Source of the DNA: Homalodisca vitripennis
Lineage: Eukaryota; Arthropoda; Insecta; Hemiptera; Cicadellidae
NCBI RefSeq assembly: GCF_021130785.1
Contig: NC_060213.1
Span: 135,422,001 to 135,486,000 of the forward strand
Length of the DNA: 64,000 nt
Direction: 5' to 3'
This document shows positions 22,101 to 32,800 of this stretch, piece by piece; positions within the stretch are counted from its first letter, which is position 1; every line of letters begins with the position of its first letter. The position numbers and the translations under genes are program-made. The notes under the pieces were generated by a model. It did no database searches and was not told the DNA's origin. It was given only the letters and a program-made list of their open reading frames with translations.

Positions 22101-22637
22101 CTATTAAGATCCATTTAAGTTTTTGAGATACTAGAATCAAAGTTTCTGAAATTAAATTGTTTGGGCTGTTTTTTGGACTAAAAGCGAAGTCTCAGATACG
22201 CAGCCAAGTTCGAGGTTAAGTGGTAGAGAGGACTTTATAGTCCTAACTTTGCCTCTAATAAAGACATTTTTCATTTCAGCCAGTAACTAAGTTGTGTGCC
22301 CTCATAAGAGTAAAAATAGGAATAACATTTTACAGTAGAATTCCCTAAAAATATTCAGTTTAAAGTTGATTCGTTATTTGTGCAGCTGTCATGGGCGGAT
22401 CTGTATTTCGGTGCGATGATTGAGCACATGACTGACATTCACGGCTCGGACATCACTGTCGGCTACCCTAACATCAAGGTGCTGAAAGAAAGAGTGTTCA
22501 CGTTGCCGCAGATCAAGGCATGGTTGGACAAGAGACCCGAAGATAGTTACAAGTGGCTGTTGTTTATTAACTTTTTTAAAAAGGAAACTGTAAATAAATA
22601 TCTTAACTTTTTTAAAAAAGGAACTGTAAATAAATAA
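10049..22637 (+). CDS. Sigma-class glutathione S-transferase, spliced gene (four of about five exons found)
   Basis: Exons 10049-10146, 12554-12721, 20263-20405 and 22386-22637 join with matching phases into one frame of about 220 codons. The order of motifs is that of cytosolic GSTs of the sigma / prostaglandin-D-synthase-like class: LGEPIRFML, then EEWLRIKH, then TPWGKVPVLEIDG (the cis-Pro before VLE positions glutathione), then IPIVRYLGKEAGL, then the helical C-terminal domain with IPFYMKKLDAHIKK, GYLANGK, LSWADLYFG and LPQIKAWLDKRPE. The N-terminal exon with the catalytic Tyr was not found. The enzyme would be cytosolic and conjugate glutathione to electrophiles such as lipid-peroxidation products. 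Oddities: the usual Gln-Ser glutathione-contact pair reads Gln-Asn (TQNIPI), and the C-terminus carries a duplicated 12-residue tail. Introns 2 and 3 of this model house LINEs A and F. Confidence 0.88.
10340..10458. repeat. Short tandem repeat in GST intron
   Basis: About six diverged units of the type TTATTATGCAGTGGAATGA / TTATGTAGTGAAACGATG, alternating with a period near 19 bases. The minus-strand open frame across it is low-complexity and not called. Confidence 0.7.
11323..11671. repeat. Tandem repeat, three units of about 113-118 bp
   Basis: TGATTGAGGATTTCAAAAAA-type starts occur at 11323, 11441 and 11554. Each is followed by shared blocks ending in CACCTGTAAAGTTCTCTGGA. Copies are over 90% alike by eye. 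The array is intronic in the GST gene and no ORF persists through it. Confidence 0.8.
12554..12721 (+). CDS. GST exon b
   Basis: Acceptor GTGTGTGCCAG ends at 12553; donor GTGAGT starts at 12722. Phase 1 at both ends fits exons a and c. It encodes TPWGKVPVLEIDGQQVTQN and on to IDEIVSVIDEFRV. The cis-proline and the beta3-beta4 region are intact. The Ser that normally follows Gln in this class is Asn. Its GC content is clearly higher than the flanking intron, as expected for an exon. Confidence 0.92.
12921..13136 (+). mobile_element. hAT-like MITE copy 2 (3' end lost)
   Basis: Starts with CAAGGACGCAGCCAGCGAGG and carries the family's internal marks (TTATTATTATTTAAATAATT, CTGAAAGATCGTACTC). The CTGGCTACGTTCTTG terminus is missing; the sequence leaves the family after TGGACCCTTT. 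Intronic in the GST gene. Confidence 0.8.
13140..14554. other. GST intron DNA, no gene recognised
   Basis: AT-rich intronic sequence. Short overlapping open frames on both strands at 13106-13354 show no recognisable domain. A slightly more GC-balanced stretch from about 14555 probably begins the 5' UTR of LINE A. Confidence 0.4.
14892..15224 (+). pseudogene. LINE A ORF1, PWWP domain segment
   Basis: The ATG at 14892 opens a frame reading LKEGNFVFAAVRGYPPWPAQ, an HDGF/PSIP1-like PWWP signature (Gly-Tyr-Pro-Pro-Trp-Pro in place of the common Pro-x-Trp-Pro). It continues across one in-frame stop (14994-14996) with YRYFRVIFFGTNET, NIYPYEEFKNKYG and FNLALDQIRKA, the remaining beta strands and the C-terminal helices. 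PWWP domains bind methylated histone H3 tails and DNA. A second stop at 15225 ends this frame; a Thr/Pro/Asn-rich linker (PKTPQTPQIF) follows in another frame (to 15432). Confidence 0.75.
15420..15905 (+). pseudogene. LINE A ORF1, SENP8-like C48 (Ulp1) protease domain, degraded
   Basis: Segment 1 (to 15605) reads SEWVSDDAVQISYDLLNN and FYFVSPVITIAIK, matching the 'WLNDxxI' start and the FISP block of SENP8/NEDP1. After a frame change segment 2 (15609-15737) reads DFIFFPVNN, GGFGSHWSLLVLDKK and NFYHFDSG, with the catalytic His (SHWSLLV) and Asp (HFDS) of family C48. A stop follows. The region where the catalytic Cys is expected reads STGNSHNQVEF at about 15855-15885, with no Cys. Enzymes of this fold cleave SUMO or NEDD8. 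This copy is not functional. Confidence 0.7.
15945..16420 (+). pseudogene. LINE A ORF1, macro (ADP-ribose-binding) domain, frameshifted
   Basis: The first half reads GFAHCISADLCDDKQMSAGV, then VFRDRFGKPTQSHC, the start of an OARD1/TARG1-like macro domain (AHCVS..., GAGIA, KFG). A frameshift near 16080-16130 moves the rest into another frame: SICLRSGDKKIYHQKPEKCD, FTKLTEDFKRRKLRTLICSP and MGCVRDHITIEHFV. The Lys before the 'HxKP' motif and the Asp in GCVRDHI align with positions important in OARD1. Such domains bind or hydrolyse ADP-ribose linked to proteins. An undefined Thr/Asn-rich tail runs to 16626. Confidence 0.72.
16708..17430 (+). pseudogene. LINE A endonuclease domain
   Basis: Starts with FNIIFLNIQGLKNKIDVL in one frame. 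After a frameshift near 16770 it continues as [63 protein letters not shown] and FSDHDG. These are the successive motifs of the exonuclease-endonuclease-phosphatase fold used for target-primed reverse transcription; the metal-binding Glu (SEHW), Asp (GGDVN) and SDH motif are all present. The fragment 16778-17431 is open. Confidence 0.85.
17433..18036 (+). pseudogene. LINE A endonuclease-RT linker
   Basis: Two open pieces in different frames (17433-17807, 17785-18036) carry WYTDNLRKMKEKLLFLSDL, YNELKYKYKKSIKEAK and, in the second, INPDTFNNYFV-like and NSVNEVKRNI text. This is the Lys-rich connector typical of CR1/jockey elements between endonuclease and RT. No independent function. Confidence 0.65.
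18073..19346 (+). pseudogene. LINE A reverse transcriptase
   Basis: The fingers (INKLLKEGVFPRQLKVSRIC, SYRPISVVPVLSKLIE) span a frameshift near 18210; from 18306 a 346-codon frame runs unbroken. Motifs: SQFGFRKTKSTVDAI, then motif [15 protein letters not shown], motif [17 protein letters not shown], motif C LYADDTTFI, then NEEKTQNI, VKFLGMYID and the thumb. Domain order and motifs are those of jockey/CR1-group LINEs. There is no RNase H domain. The catalytic YADD is intact, but the element as a whole is frameshifted. Confidence 0.9.
20263..20405 (+). CDS. GST exon c
   Basis: Acceptor TTTTAATTGCAG ends at 20262; donor GTAAAT starts at 20406. It joins exon b in phase 1 and ends in phase 0. It encodes ELAKHHSQNYAKE, then FFNEKIPFYMKKLDAHIKK and GYLANGK, helices 4-6 of the C-terminal GST domain. 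Confidence 0.92.
20612..21870 (-). mobile_element. Degenerate jockey-group LINE fragment (LINE F)
   Basis: On the minus strand, scattered frames read WKHIIITPIPKIKHLYLVSY, then FRPVFISPSLSKTLE (RT fingers, about 21330-21190). Further down comes MGVPQGSCLGPIIFILYIAD with HADDTQL (RT motifs B and C, 20887-20760). The Ala-Asp-Asp lacks the usual Tyr. Many stops and frame changes lie between. It sits in the third GST intron, antisense to the gene. Confidence 0.75.
22386..22637 (+). CDS. GST last exon with duplicated C-terminal tail
   Basis: Acceptor TTATTTGTGCAG ends at 22385, phase 0. It encodes LSWADLYFGAMIEHM, then ITVGYPNIKVL, TLPQIKAWLDKRPE, then an unusual tail. A 36-bp unit starting at 22569 is repeated at 22605, giving NFFKKETVNKYL followed by NFFKKGTVNK and the stop (TAA ends 22637). 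Most sigma-class GSTs end soon after the KRP motif. The second unit overlaps AATAAA-type sequence that may serve as the polyadenylation signal. Confidence 0.9.
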   Translation: MSWADLYFGAMIEHMTDIHGSDITVGYPNIKVLKERVFTLPQIKAWLDKRPEDSYKWLLFINFFKKETVNKYLNFFKKGTVNK

Positions 22638-23744
22638 AACGGCTATTGCATATCTTGTTTTATTATAGCAGGAAAGTAATAGATGTTTATATTTGCCATA
22701 ACTTTATTGTACCTTACAGGTTAGATAAAGGATTTACTTGCTATGTCGGTTTATCTCAAGGAGATAACCTACAAATCTGATTGGGCACACCTGGCAAATT
22801 TGCTGCTCTGGGATAGAGGTTCTATCAAGATTAGTAGTAATCTTTGAAATTACAGGTTAAATTGGCATATTTATTTAACAAAACTATGGAATAATTAATC
22901 TTATTCCTACTGCTATTTAGGTATCAGATGAAACTTTGCCCCTTCTATAATTCTCTAATCTGCCTCCTATAGTTACCCCTACAGGCCCTTAAAAGTAGTG
23001 ATGTTCATTCTCTTCATGTAGTTGTCTGACGATGAATTTTAAGCCTATCAAACTAGGAATAACATGAGAAATAATTATCGTTTCATATTGTAACCCTTTT
23101 GATACCTTCCTATTTCAACCCCCATCAAAATTTACATAACTGATGGTCAATTTCTTTCTTGGAAAAATGTCTCTATCGATTTAAAATACCAGGTTGTGTG
23201 CTTATAGAGTGTAAATTGGCTTTCAGCTCCTAGACTAATAGGATCATAGAAACCGCAAGAGCCCTACAAATTATAAAAAATTAGACAACAGCACTCCAAC
23301 TTTTTTACCACAGATAAATATTTTACTTTGAACTAGACCTATATAAGTTATTTAAATTTATTCTAAACTCCCTGGGGTTGCAAGCTCTTCAACCAGATTC
23401 ATCCTTACCCCCCAAAGCCAAGTCCTAGTTACGCCACTGAAGCAGTGAATATTCAATAGCATACAAACTTTCCTAGTAAGTAAGTTTGATCTTTTACGCT
23501 CTAAGGTTACTCACTAGTCAAGGACATAAAAGCAATAATCTTGATAGTACATTTTAATGCTGTTATTAATGTTATCACATGGAGCCTCTTAGAGACCACA
23601 ATAATGGAATTAAAGAGAATCCATTGATTCTAATAGAAAATAAAGACACTTGAGAGTAAACTTTGATTTAAAAACATTGTTTTAATTTTTTTATAACAAG
23701 ATGAAAATTAACAGATCTTGTTCCATCACAGACGTGTTTGGCTG
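22638..23744. other. Intergenic region between convergent GST and PSAT genes
   Basis: No coding signal. The 3' ends of the two genes face each other here, so their 3' UTRs and poly(A) sites lie in this stretch. Sequence near 23370-23440 (CCCTGGGGTTGCAAGC...) resembles a worn transposon end but is not assigned. Confidence 0.5.
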
Positions 23745-23847
23745 TTACGAGTTGGCCTTCTGGAATTCCTTCATGAAGTTAGCCAAAGTTTGAGCTTCAT
23801 CCACCGTGATGGCGTTGTACAGAGACGCCCTGATGCCACCAACAGAT
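23745..23847 (-). CDS. PSAT1: PSAT exon 8 (last)
   Basis: Acceptor TTGTGTAG precedes 23847. It encodes the end of [18 protein letters not shown] and the terminal helix [14 protein letters not shown]; stop TAA at 23747-23745. The SVGGIRAS segment with its Arg binds substrate phosphate/carboxylate in this family. Confidence 0.96.
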
Positions 23848-26800
23848 CTACACAACCACACAATACAAATCAGTGAACACAAATCTTTTGTATTTTTTTA
23901 AATATTGAATAACATGTAGACAAGACATACATAGCTACAACCGAAATATCCATATCTATTCAAATCTGAGAATTTTTATACAGGGTGTCTCGTAACTCTC
24001 TGGACAAAGGTATACCACGTTATTGCTCAGGTCAAGACAAACATATTTCACCATATGAACATGGGTCTCTTGATGCTTAGTTTCCCATCTGTCTGTCTGT
24101 ATGTGGTTTTTTATTAACAAATTAATATCTTAAAAACTAAAAAAATTAAATAATACCCAATTTGGTTCAAATGTTTATGATAACAGGGCCAGTTACTAAA
24201 AAAATATCTTTAGTATTTTTAAAATGGTTGCCATTAAAACTTTAAATATCTTAAACCTGAAATTTTTCTCCAGAATTTACAACAGTTTTTAGAGGATTTT
24301 ATCACAAATCTAATGACATCAAAATAATTTAAATCGAATAATAAATCATTGGTTTAGAGCTGCCGTTTGTTCAGTGTTTGTATTGTTGGCTATTCGCTGA
24401 GAACCTCAATGTGGGCCATGTCTTGTCACAGTAAAACTGCTCTAAACGGCAATTATTTATTATTTGATTTAAATTATTTTGGTGTCATTAGATTTGTGAT
24501 AAAATCCTCTAAAAAAGTTATTCTTGTACACATAGTTAATCAAGATGACGGAAATCAATGTTAAATTAGGACAAAGAGTGAGAAAGGAAAAATAATCATC
24601 TAATAAATTTAAAAAAATTTATCTATAAAGATAATTTAAGTTTGATGTTTTATTGTTTCTTAACTACCGCACCTGTGTCCCTTCAACTGTATCATGTTTT
24701 GCTCCCTGGATTCCCGCAGGAACTTGGCTTCTAGCTCTGTGCCTCCAGCTATCCTGAAGGGAATGTTCATACGAGACCGCACAGTCGGTTTGACAGGGCA
24801 GAGGTAGAAGCCGTTGGACTTTGCGATGGTGTCGTAGATCAGTGAACTCTTCTTTTGGGCTCGAGCACGCATCTCTTCAAGTCCTCCTTGCTTGACCAGC
24901 CACTCGAATACTCTCTTCATCACAAACACACTGCAACCACCATCAGTGATGCAATCGAAATTCATGTTTAACTAAAAAGATGTTAATTTCACAAAAACCT
25001 AATGCTGTAACGTTCGTAAATAATGAAATCAGAAAATCAAATGAATCTCTAGAGGCTACAAGTGTTAAATTTACTAATGTATCTTTGGTGAAGAGCAGTA
25101 TAGCAGACAGACAGTTACACACACGGCATGGGATGCATTTCAATTATAAAGGAAAGCAGTGGCTCGCCCAGAAAATATGTGAGGAACTGACTAAAGGAAC
25201 TCAACCAGAACTTCCTACGTCGCAGGAAGACATCCGGATGCAGTCACCTTTAGTAAGAGGGGAAAGTAATAGCAACACAGAACACCTGCAAACCGCACAA
25301 TGGTCTAAAATCCACTGAAGTAGTAACCTGCATCTTGGATCTCACTTCAAGCTCCGAGCCACTACCAGTTGAAGAGAAGGAGAAACAAACATCTTCGGAT
25401 AGGCTCTCTCTAGTGTCAGTGATGTCAATCCAAACCAACCCTTTAAACCTAAATGTTTGGCCCCCTTTAAAAACAAAAATGATGAGTAGCGATAGTAATA
25501 AAATTATTTTAAATAGTATTACAGAGTTGAAGTTAGTTTTAGACAAAATGTACAATGTAGATGATTATGAGAATTATATTGATAACCTTAGACATATTAG
25601 AAAATACTTTTGTTAATAGAAATAACTGGTTACTTCATTACAATGTTCAAGGTCTTCTGTCCTTTACAAAGTTAACAGAATTACAAATGTTTGTAAATAA
25701 ATTTCCCATTAAAGTCATTAGTCTCAATGAGCACTGGTTTGAACAGCTCTCAGCTATCAAATTTGAATACTTTTGAATGTTTTGTATTGGCTTCTCACTA
25801 TATTAGGGTAAGTATGTACTAGAGGAGGTTCCTGTATTTTAGTTAAAAAAGGTACACAGTTTATTGAAAGAAATGATTTGATTGTTTCTCTCAAAGAAGA
25901 TTTCGTTTTTGAGAGTTGTTGTATAGCAATCCCTAATGAGAGCCAACTTGTTATTTCAATTTATCATAACACAAAATAAGTCCAATGTAGATGGCTTTTT
26001 GATTAAACTTGAAAAACTATTTAAGGCACTAAAAAGAGAATCTAAAAGAAACCAGGTTTATATAACATCAGACTTTAATATTGATATTTTGGAGTCATGC
26101 AGGAGATTACAATTTACGAAAATAGGTTTTTAAATTTACTGATTTCATATGGGTATACTTACAATTTTTAAAATGCCAACTAGAGTAACTAAAGAAACTA
26201 TGTCATGTATAGACAACATTATTACCAATAATAGAGTTAAGCAAAGTAAACTATTATATATTGAGCTAGGTTTATCTGACCATAGAGCCTTATTAATATC
26301 AGTTGATTGTAAGAATGATTTTACAGCACAAAAAGGTTCCACTAGAAAAAGGATATTTACGGGCTCAGAATATTGCTGGTATGGTTGACTGTATTAGTAA
26401 TACATCATGGAATGTTTGTCAATTTAAGCACTGTGCAGGAGAATTTCAATAGTTTTCTTAGCAGTTTTAAGACATGTTTTGAATCTTCTTTCCCTTATAA
26501 ATTTGTCAAAGCTAAATGTGGATCTAAAAATATTTTAAAAAACAAGAGATGGATTACAAATGGTATAATCGAGTCAAGTAAGAAAAAAAGGGAACTACAT
26601 AAAATAGCTAAATCTAGCAATGATGTAAATTTTTATTCAGTATGTAAAAGATTACAAAACACATTTTTAAAAAAGTTTGTACTGCTGCTAAAAGAATGTA
26701 TAACTGTAAATATATCAGTGATTTCCAAAAACAAAAGTAAAGCTGTGTGGCATGTAGTGAAGTCAGAGTTAGGTATTAGTACGACTAAAAAACAAGACTG

Positions 26801-29800
26801 TACAAGACTCAAAATAAAAGATGAAATTTGTGTAGGACTCTAAGCACATTGCTCATCACCTCAATATTATGTTTGTAAATACTACTTATAAAATTAGTGC
26901 AAACCCACAGATCAACTCTGCGATTCAACTTTTAAGTAACTTTAATTGTAATAAGCAAAGCCTCATTTGTCTTTAAAAATGTTAGTGCACAAGAAGTCCA
27001 TAGAGTAATAATGAGTCTGAGGAACACAAAGTCCGTTGCGTGGGATGAGATCCCAGTGCAAGTGCTGAAGGCTTCTGCGTTTTAACATCTCACAACCTCT
27101 GGCTTTAATTATTAACCACTCTTTCATGTGCGGTCAATTTCCCTCGCAACTTAAATATGCAGATGTAATACCAGTTTTTAAAAAAGGGGAAAGGCAAGAC
27201 CCTAACAACTACAGGCCAGTGTCAATATTACCTAGCATATCAAAAGTCTTTGAAAAGATAGCCCACAAGCAATTATGTACATATTTAGAAAAACAATGGT
27301 TTCCTCTGTAAAAATCAGTATGGCTTTCGCTCTGGCCACAGCACTATTGAGGCAGCATCTGAAATGATTGAGCAAATTCTAGAGGCCTTGATGGGTCGCA
27401 GGATACTGCTGGTATTTTCTGTGACCTACCAAGGCCTTTGACTGTGTAAATCACTCATTACTTGTAAGTAAACTTAAATTTTATGGAATCTTAAGTAAGC
27501 CTTTGGAATGGTTCCAATCATTCCTTACTGATAGGAAGCAAAGAATATTACTCAACAATAATGGCATAAAACATACATCATCATGGGCAAACATATGTAG
27601 TGGTGTACCACAAGGATCTATTTTGGGTCCTTTATTATTATTATTTTTTATAAATGATCTGCCTTATAATGTTTAAAAATAAGTTGATATTGTATGCAGA
27701 TGATACTACATCCCTAGTAAAATGTAACCGAGGACAAACATATTAAATCAGAAATTGTTAATTCGCTCATAGATTTAGAAAAATGGTTTACATATAATGG
27801 GCTTGTACTAAATAGTGATAAAACTCAAATTGTAAAATTCCAAACATTGCAAAGCAAGACCCTGTCAAATTTTCAGATAAATTTCAAGAATACAAACTCT
27901 GACTGCTGTAGATTTTAGTAAATTTTTGGGGCTCCTTATTGATAAAAATTTGTCCTGGAGACCATACATAGATGTCTTAAACAAAAACTGAGTTCAGCTT
28001 GCTACCAAATGTTTACATTAAGGGAGTTGGTAGACATTAAGACTAGGCTTATAGTTTATTATTCTTGCTTTTATTCACTAGCACAGTATGGAATACAAAT
28101 ATGGGGCAGCTGCTCTGGCATTATCTCTGTCCTCAAAATTTCAAAAGGAGATACATAAGAACCATGCTATTTTTTGAATATAAGAACCTCATGTAAAAAA
28201 ATATTTACAGATTTAGAAATATTGACAATTCCATCATTGTATATTTATAGTTGTTTAATTTTTATTCATAATCGTCTAAATTCAGGAAATATAAAGCAAC
28301 ATGAGCACCAGTATAACACCCGTTTTAAAGATAGACTGCAATTTCCTGTACACAAATTAACATTATTTGAAAGTTCACCAAGTTATAATGGGAACTAAAT
28401 TTTATAATAAGCTTCCTCCTCATTTAAAGCAGCTTAAAATGTCTTGTTTTAAGAACTCAGTTAAAAGTCTACTAATTAGTAAAGCTTACTATAGCATAAC
28501 TGAGTTTTTACATGACAGTCTTTACGATCACATGTTTTAAATGTTTTGTAATATTTTAATGTAATGTAAGTTTTATTCTGATGTAATTGTATTACAGATT
28601 TAGTATTTATTATTGACAAGCAACCTGTTCACACAACATCTGAAGTTGTAAAATCTGTGAATGTTTTGTTGCAATAAACTTCTTGATTTCTTGATTCTTG
28701 ATTCTTGATTCATAAATAACTAAAACGTATATGTGATTTGAACTTTGGTATGTTTCAAATAAAAATTCATAGTGTGAACTTGAATTTGGTTAACCCTTTG
28801 ATGCTGTTGTCTTATCGTTTGCGGCAACTACTACAGAAGAGAACAATTTTAGTATAAGTACAAAAAGGTTTAGTAAAACCTCAATATCTTTGCTAATTTT
28901 TGACAGATCTTTGTTCAGATGTTTTGTTTTGTTCACTCAAATAATCACAATAAATCTAATACAATTATTTTGGTATTTAATTATTTTTGAACAAGTTTGT
29001 TTATTATTATCAGACAACAAAATGAATGACCTATTTCGCTGTCTGAGCTGTCATTTTGACAACTTGTCAGCTTTGAGATAACATGTCACAATATCAGATA
29101 CTATTGTGAGGAAAATTAAATGTTACTAATGTAAATATAATCCACAAATACAGCAATGTCACCTGCAAGGACGTAGTCAGTGAAATTTTCAATTACTTTT
29201 TTGGTAAACTATTATTATTATTTCAATAATTCAGTATTGCTGACATGTGCTACTGAAAGATAGTTCTCAACAAAGAAACAGGTCAAGAACTTTTTAAGGA
29301 ACAAAATGGGGCCTTACTCTCTGTCCACTATGGGAAAATATCAGTTGTCTTGACCCCCCAAAATCTTTTCTTAGTTACGTTCTTGGTCACCTGCTTTGTC
29401 TACTCAACACTGCTATAATTGCAACAGTTGACAGAAGCCTTTGAGTATTAATGATATTCAGCAAAAAAAATCCAGATTTAAAACAATTGCCTATGAGCAT
29501 ATGCTCCTCATTTTTTCTACAACGTTCTAGAACCACCTAATGGTTGCTGCCGTGCGTTGTATAGGCATTAATCCACACAATGAGGCCATAAGTCCATACA
29601 ACATCAAACTGTGTTAAAGAGTTCAATCTCTAATTCACTCTCAATTTCCCACCTTAAACATTGTGACACAAATGAATATTGCTAATGATAGACCTATATT
29701 TTTGATATCATTTACTTATATAACTTCAGCCAAGGATGTAGCCAGCGAGGGGGTCCAAAGGGTCCAGACCCCCCTAAATTTTCAGTACTGACATGTACTG

Positions 29801-32800
29801 CTGAAAGATCGTTCTCAACAACAAAACGGTTCAAGAACTTTTTAAGGAACAAAATGGGACCTTACTCTCTGTCCACTATGGGAAAATATCAGTTGTCTGG
29901 ACCTCTCCTCCAAAATTCTTTCCTGGCTACGCTCTTGACTTCAGCTCCAATACTTGTGACTTGTTGTGTTAATTTTATCATCTGTGGTTTCTGAAGGATT
30001 TTTAGCTTTTATTAAGCATATGTTTTCAAATATTATCTGTTAGTTGTCAGAAACACTCTCCAAATACGGATTTGCAAAAACAACTTGTTGCTAACGCAGC
30101 ATCACCCTCCCCTCCCTGCTGACCTGAAAGTGGGCGGAGTGTTGTGGAGGGAGTTGTCTTTGTCAAACACAGTGAAGTCGAACACAAGGGGGGTGATGGG
30201 GAGAGGGCTGCCCAGCAAGTCTCTGCGGACGATCACCAGCACCACTCCTGATGGCCCAATATTCTTCTGAGCCCCGGCAAATACCACTCCAAACTGCAAG
30301 AAAGAAAACATACTTTGAAACTCACAGAACGATGGATGGGTGGAAGGGAGAGTGTATATCTGTAGTTCAATGGTATTAGGTAGATGGTTATAGGAGATAT
30401 CAATAAATCACGTGATAAAAAATGAATCTTTTACGGTAAATATTAATGTGTATTACATTTAACAAAAGATTTGAGAAGCATTTGTGTTACAGCCAGGGCC
30501 ATACTCAATTTTGGCGGGCCACCGGAATATATATTCGGCCGGGCCCCCTGAGGGAATAATCCGGTCTGAGTACACAGGCTTGGTTACAGCTCTATACTTA
30601 AATAGACCTATGAATTTGAAAATATGGAAGGGATCATACCGTAATAAAAACAATTGATTTCTCTCTCCAATTTTGGTTTGGTCATTTCTATTAAGAGTAA
30701 ATGTTTTGTTTTTTTTAATTTTATGTTGTACGTTCAAGTTCTAATACAAAATTGTATATAATTTTACTGTGATTATATTGTATTTTTGTTCCATAAGGAT
30801 GTGTTTATAAACTTTTACCATTACTTGGCATTTATTAAAAACCAAACAGGAATAGTATTTTGTAAGATTGGATAAGAAGACAAATTAGAAGAAATGCTGA
30901 TATTTTAAAACCAGGTATGTAGCCTAAATTATGTATTATATTTCGAACCGTTGTAAGCAATTTAAATATTTATGCAAGTTTTTATCTTGAAACATTCTTT
31001 TTAAACCTGCATTAACCTAATCAAAAAAATTAGACTGAGGCTTTTGCTTTGAGAACCTAAATTATTGTTACGCCATATAAAATGAGGCATTAGTTATGGA
31101 CACTGCAGTATAAGGCATACAAACTGTGATAAGTAACTGCAGTATAAGGCGTGCAAACTGTGACAAGTAAAATAATAAAATTTCCATGACTATAGTAAGA
31201 GACATCATTGCTAGCTCCAAGTGCAGCGTTACCACAACACACTTCTCCCCTCACCTTGCTATGTTGCCACATTGTTGTCTCATACAAGATGACGACGTGA
31301 CATCTCGCTTTGTTCCGGTTTGTTTACATCCGTTTTGTTCTTCAGCGTTGGATTATTCAGCATATTTTAATTTTATTACTATTTGTTCAAGGTCTGTGTC
31401 GTAGTGTAAACACGTAAATAATTTAAATAATGAAGGTAAAGAATTCAAGAAGATTGATGAAAAGTAAAGATGAGCAGTTGTGATTTGATTGTCGAATTCA
31501 ATCGATTATCCCATCATTAGTTATTCCGTTACTGGTGGCAACACTGCGCCACAACCAGGCTTGCATTGCCATGTCTTCCACTATAGTGCTGTATAAACGC
31601 ATGGTTGTAAATTTTTGTCCACAACAAGATGGTTAATTGTTTAGGTTGACAATTCATTATAGACGGTTAGAGGCTATAAAATATTAATATTAAAATTATG
31701 AATTATAATATATTACTATGGTCTGTAGTGAACACAAACTAATATTTTTTTCATTTTGCTAATACATTTACTGCTAAAAAATTTGATTTTAAATGTCGGA
31801 TATGTTTCAAGTTAACAATGAAAGTTAAACATTTATAGTATAAGGAGAGAATTATCACTGTACTGCGTACAGGGAAAAAGACTTAATATAGGCTCTGCTG
31901 ATTGTTGTAATTTGTACCGTACCTTTGAGACGTCAAAAGGCCTTGTGAGAATATTGGAAGACATGTCTGCAACAAGAGGCACACCCTTGGTATCTGGGAT
32001 ATCCGGGAACTCCACTCCTGTAACAAAGGTCAAAAGAGTGAGTTTGTTACCAAATTATTTCAGTTTGGTTTAATTCTTCTTAGGAGCTCTTTTACGTTAC
32101 ATCACGTTACTTTTTAGAATATATTGTGCTACATTAAAAATTTGTTTATGTCCCATGTGCATGTTTGACAAAAAATTACTGCTTTATATTATTCCAAGGA
32201 GAATCATCTCGACAGAATTTGGATACTTTATAACCTGCTCACAAGATACACTAGAAACCTGTAATCCATTTGACATACTCAGCTCTACAGATGATCAAGC
32301 AAGTATTTGTCATGATAAGGAAGGATATGATAGAGTAGAACCAATGGAACATAAAAGAATGTTGTAATTAGCTGACAGTCATGGAAGAGATGTATCATGG
32401 AACTTAAACAAACATGTAAAGAAATATGAAGCTTATGGTTTTATCAAGCCAGGAGGGCGTGCTGCTCAAGTCTTGAATCAACATAACATTGAAGGGGAAA
32501 AGTTAAACTCCGATGATTTTGAGTGATCTCCTGTGGCACAAACGATGTAGTGCGCAATGAAGGTAACACAATTATTGACATTGTAAGTAGCAGGTTGAAG
32601 AATTATAAAAAATCAAAGGTTGTTCTCATAGACCTACCTAACAGATATGATTTGGCCAGCTGGTCTTGTGTTAATGCTGAAACACGAAGGGTTAATATTG
32701 AATTAAAAATATTGTGTGATGGACTCGAAAATGTAACTTTGGTGGAAGCTAGAAAGGCGGATAGACAACTTCATACAAGACACGGGATGCACTATAACAA

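Larger units (their letters stand above)
24966..28711 (+). mobile_element. LINE B: degenerate esterase-type CR1-group retrotransposon
   Basis: 5'-truncated LINE in the large PSAT intron 6, antisense to PSAT. Parts in order: the end of an SGNH-esterase ORF1 domain (24980-25165), an Asn/Ser-rich linker, endonuclease remnants (25617-26340), the EN-RT linker (26373-26843), an RT with several frameshifts (27000-28420), and a 3' UTR ending in a TTGATTC tandem tail (about 28684-28711). The LINE starts only about 40 bases from the PSAT exon 7 acceptor. Confidence 0.85.

Noticed and set aside
28790..28830. TTAACCCTTTGATGC as a piggyBac-type left terminus
   Set aside because: No matching right end with TTAA was found within a reasonable distance.
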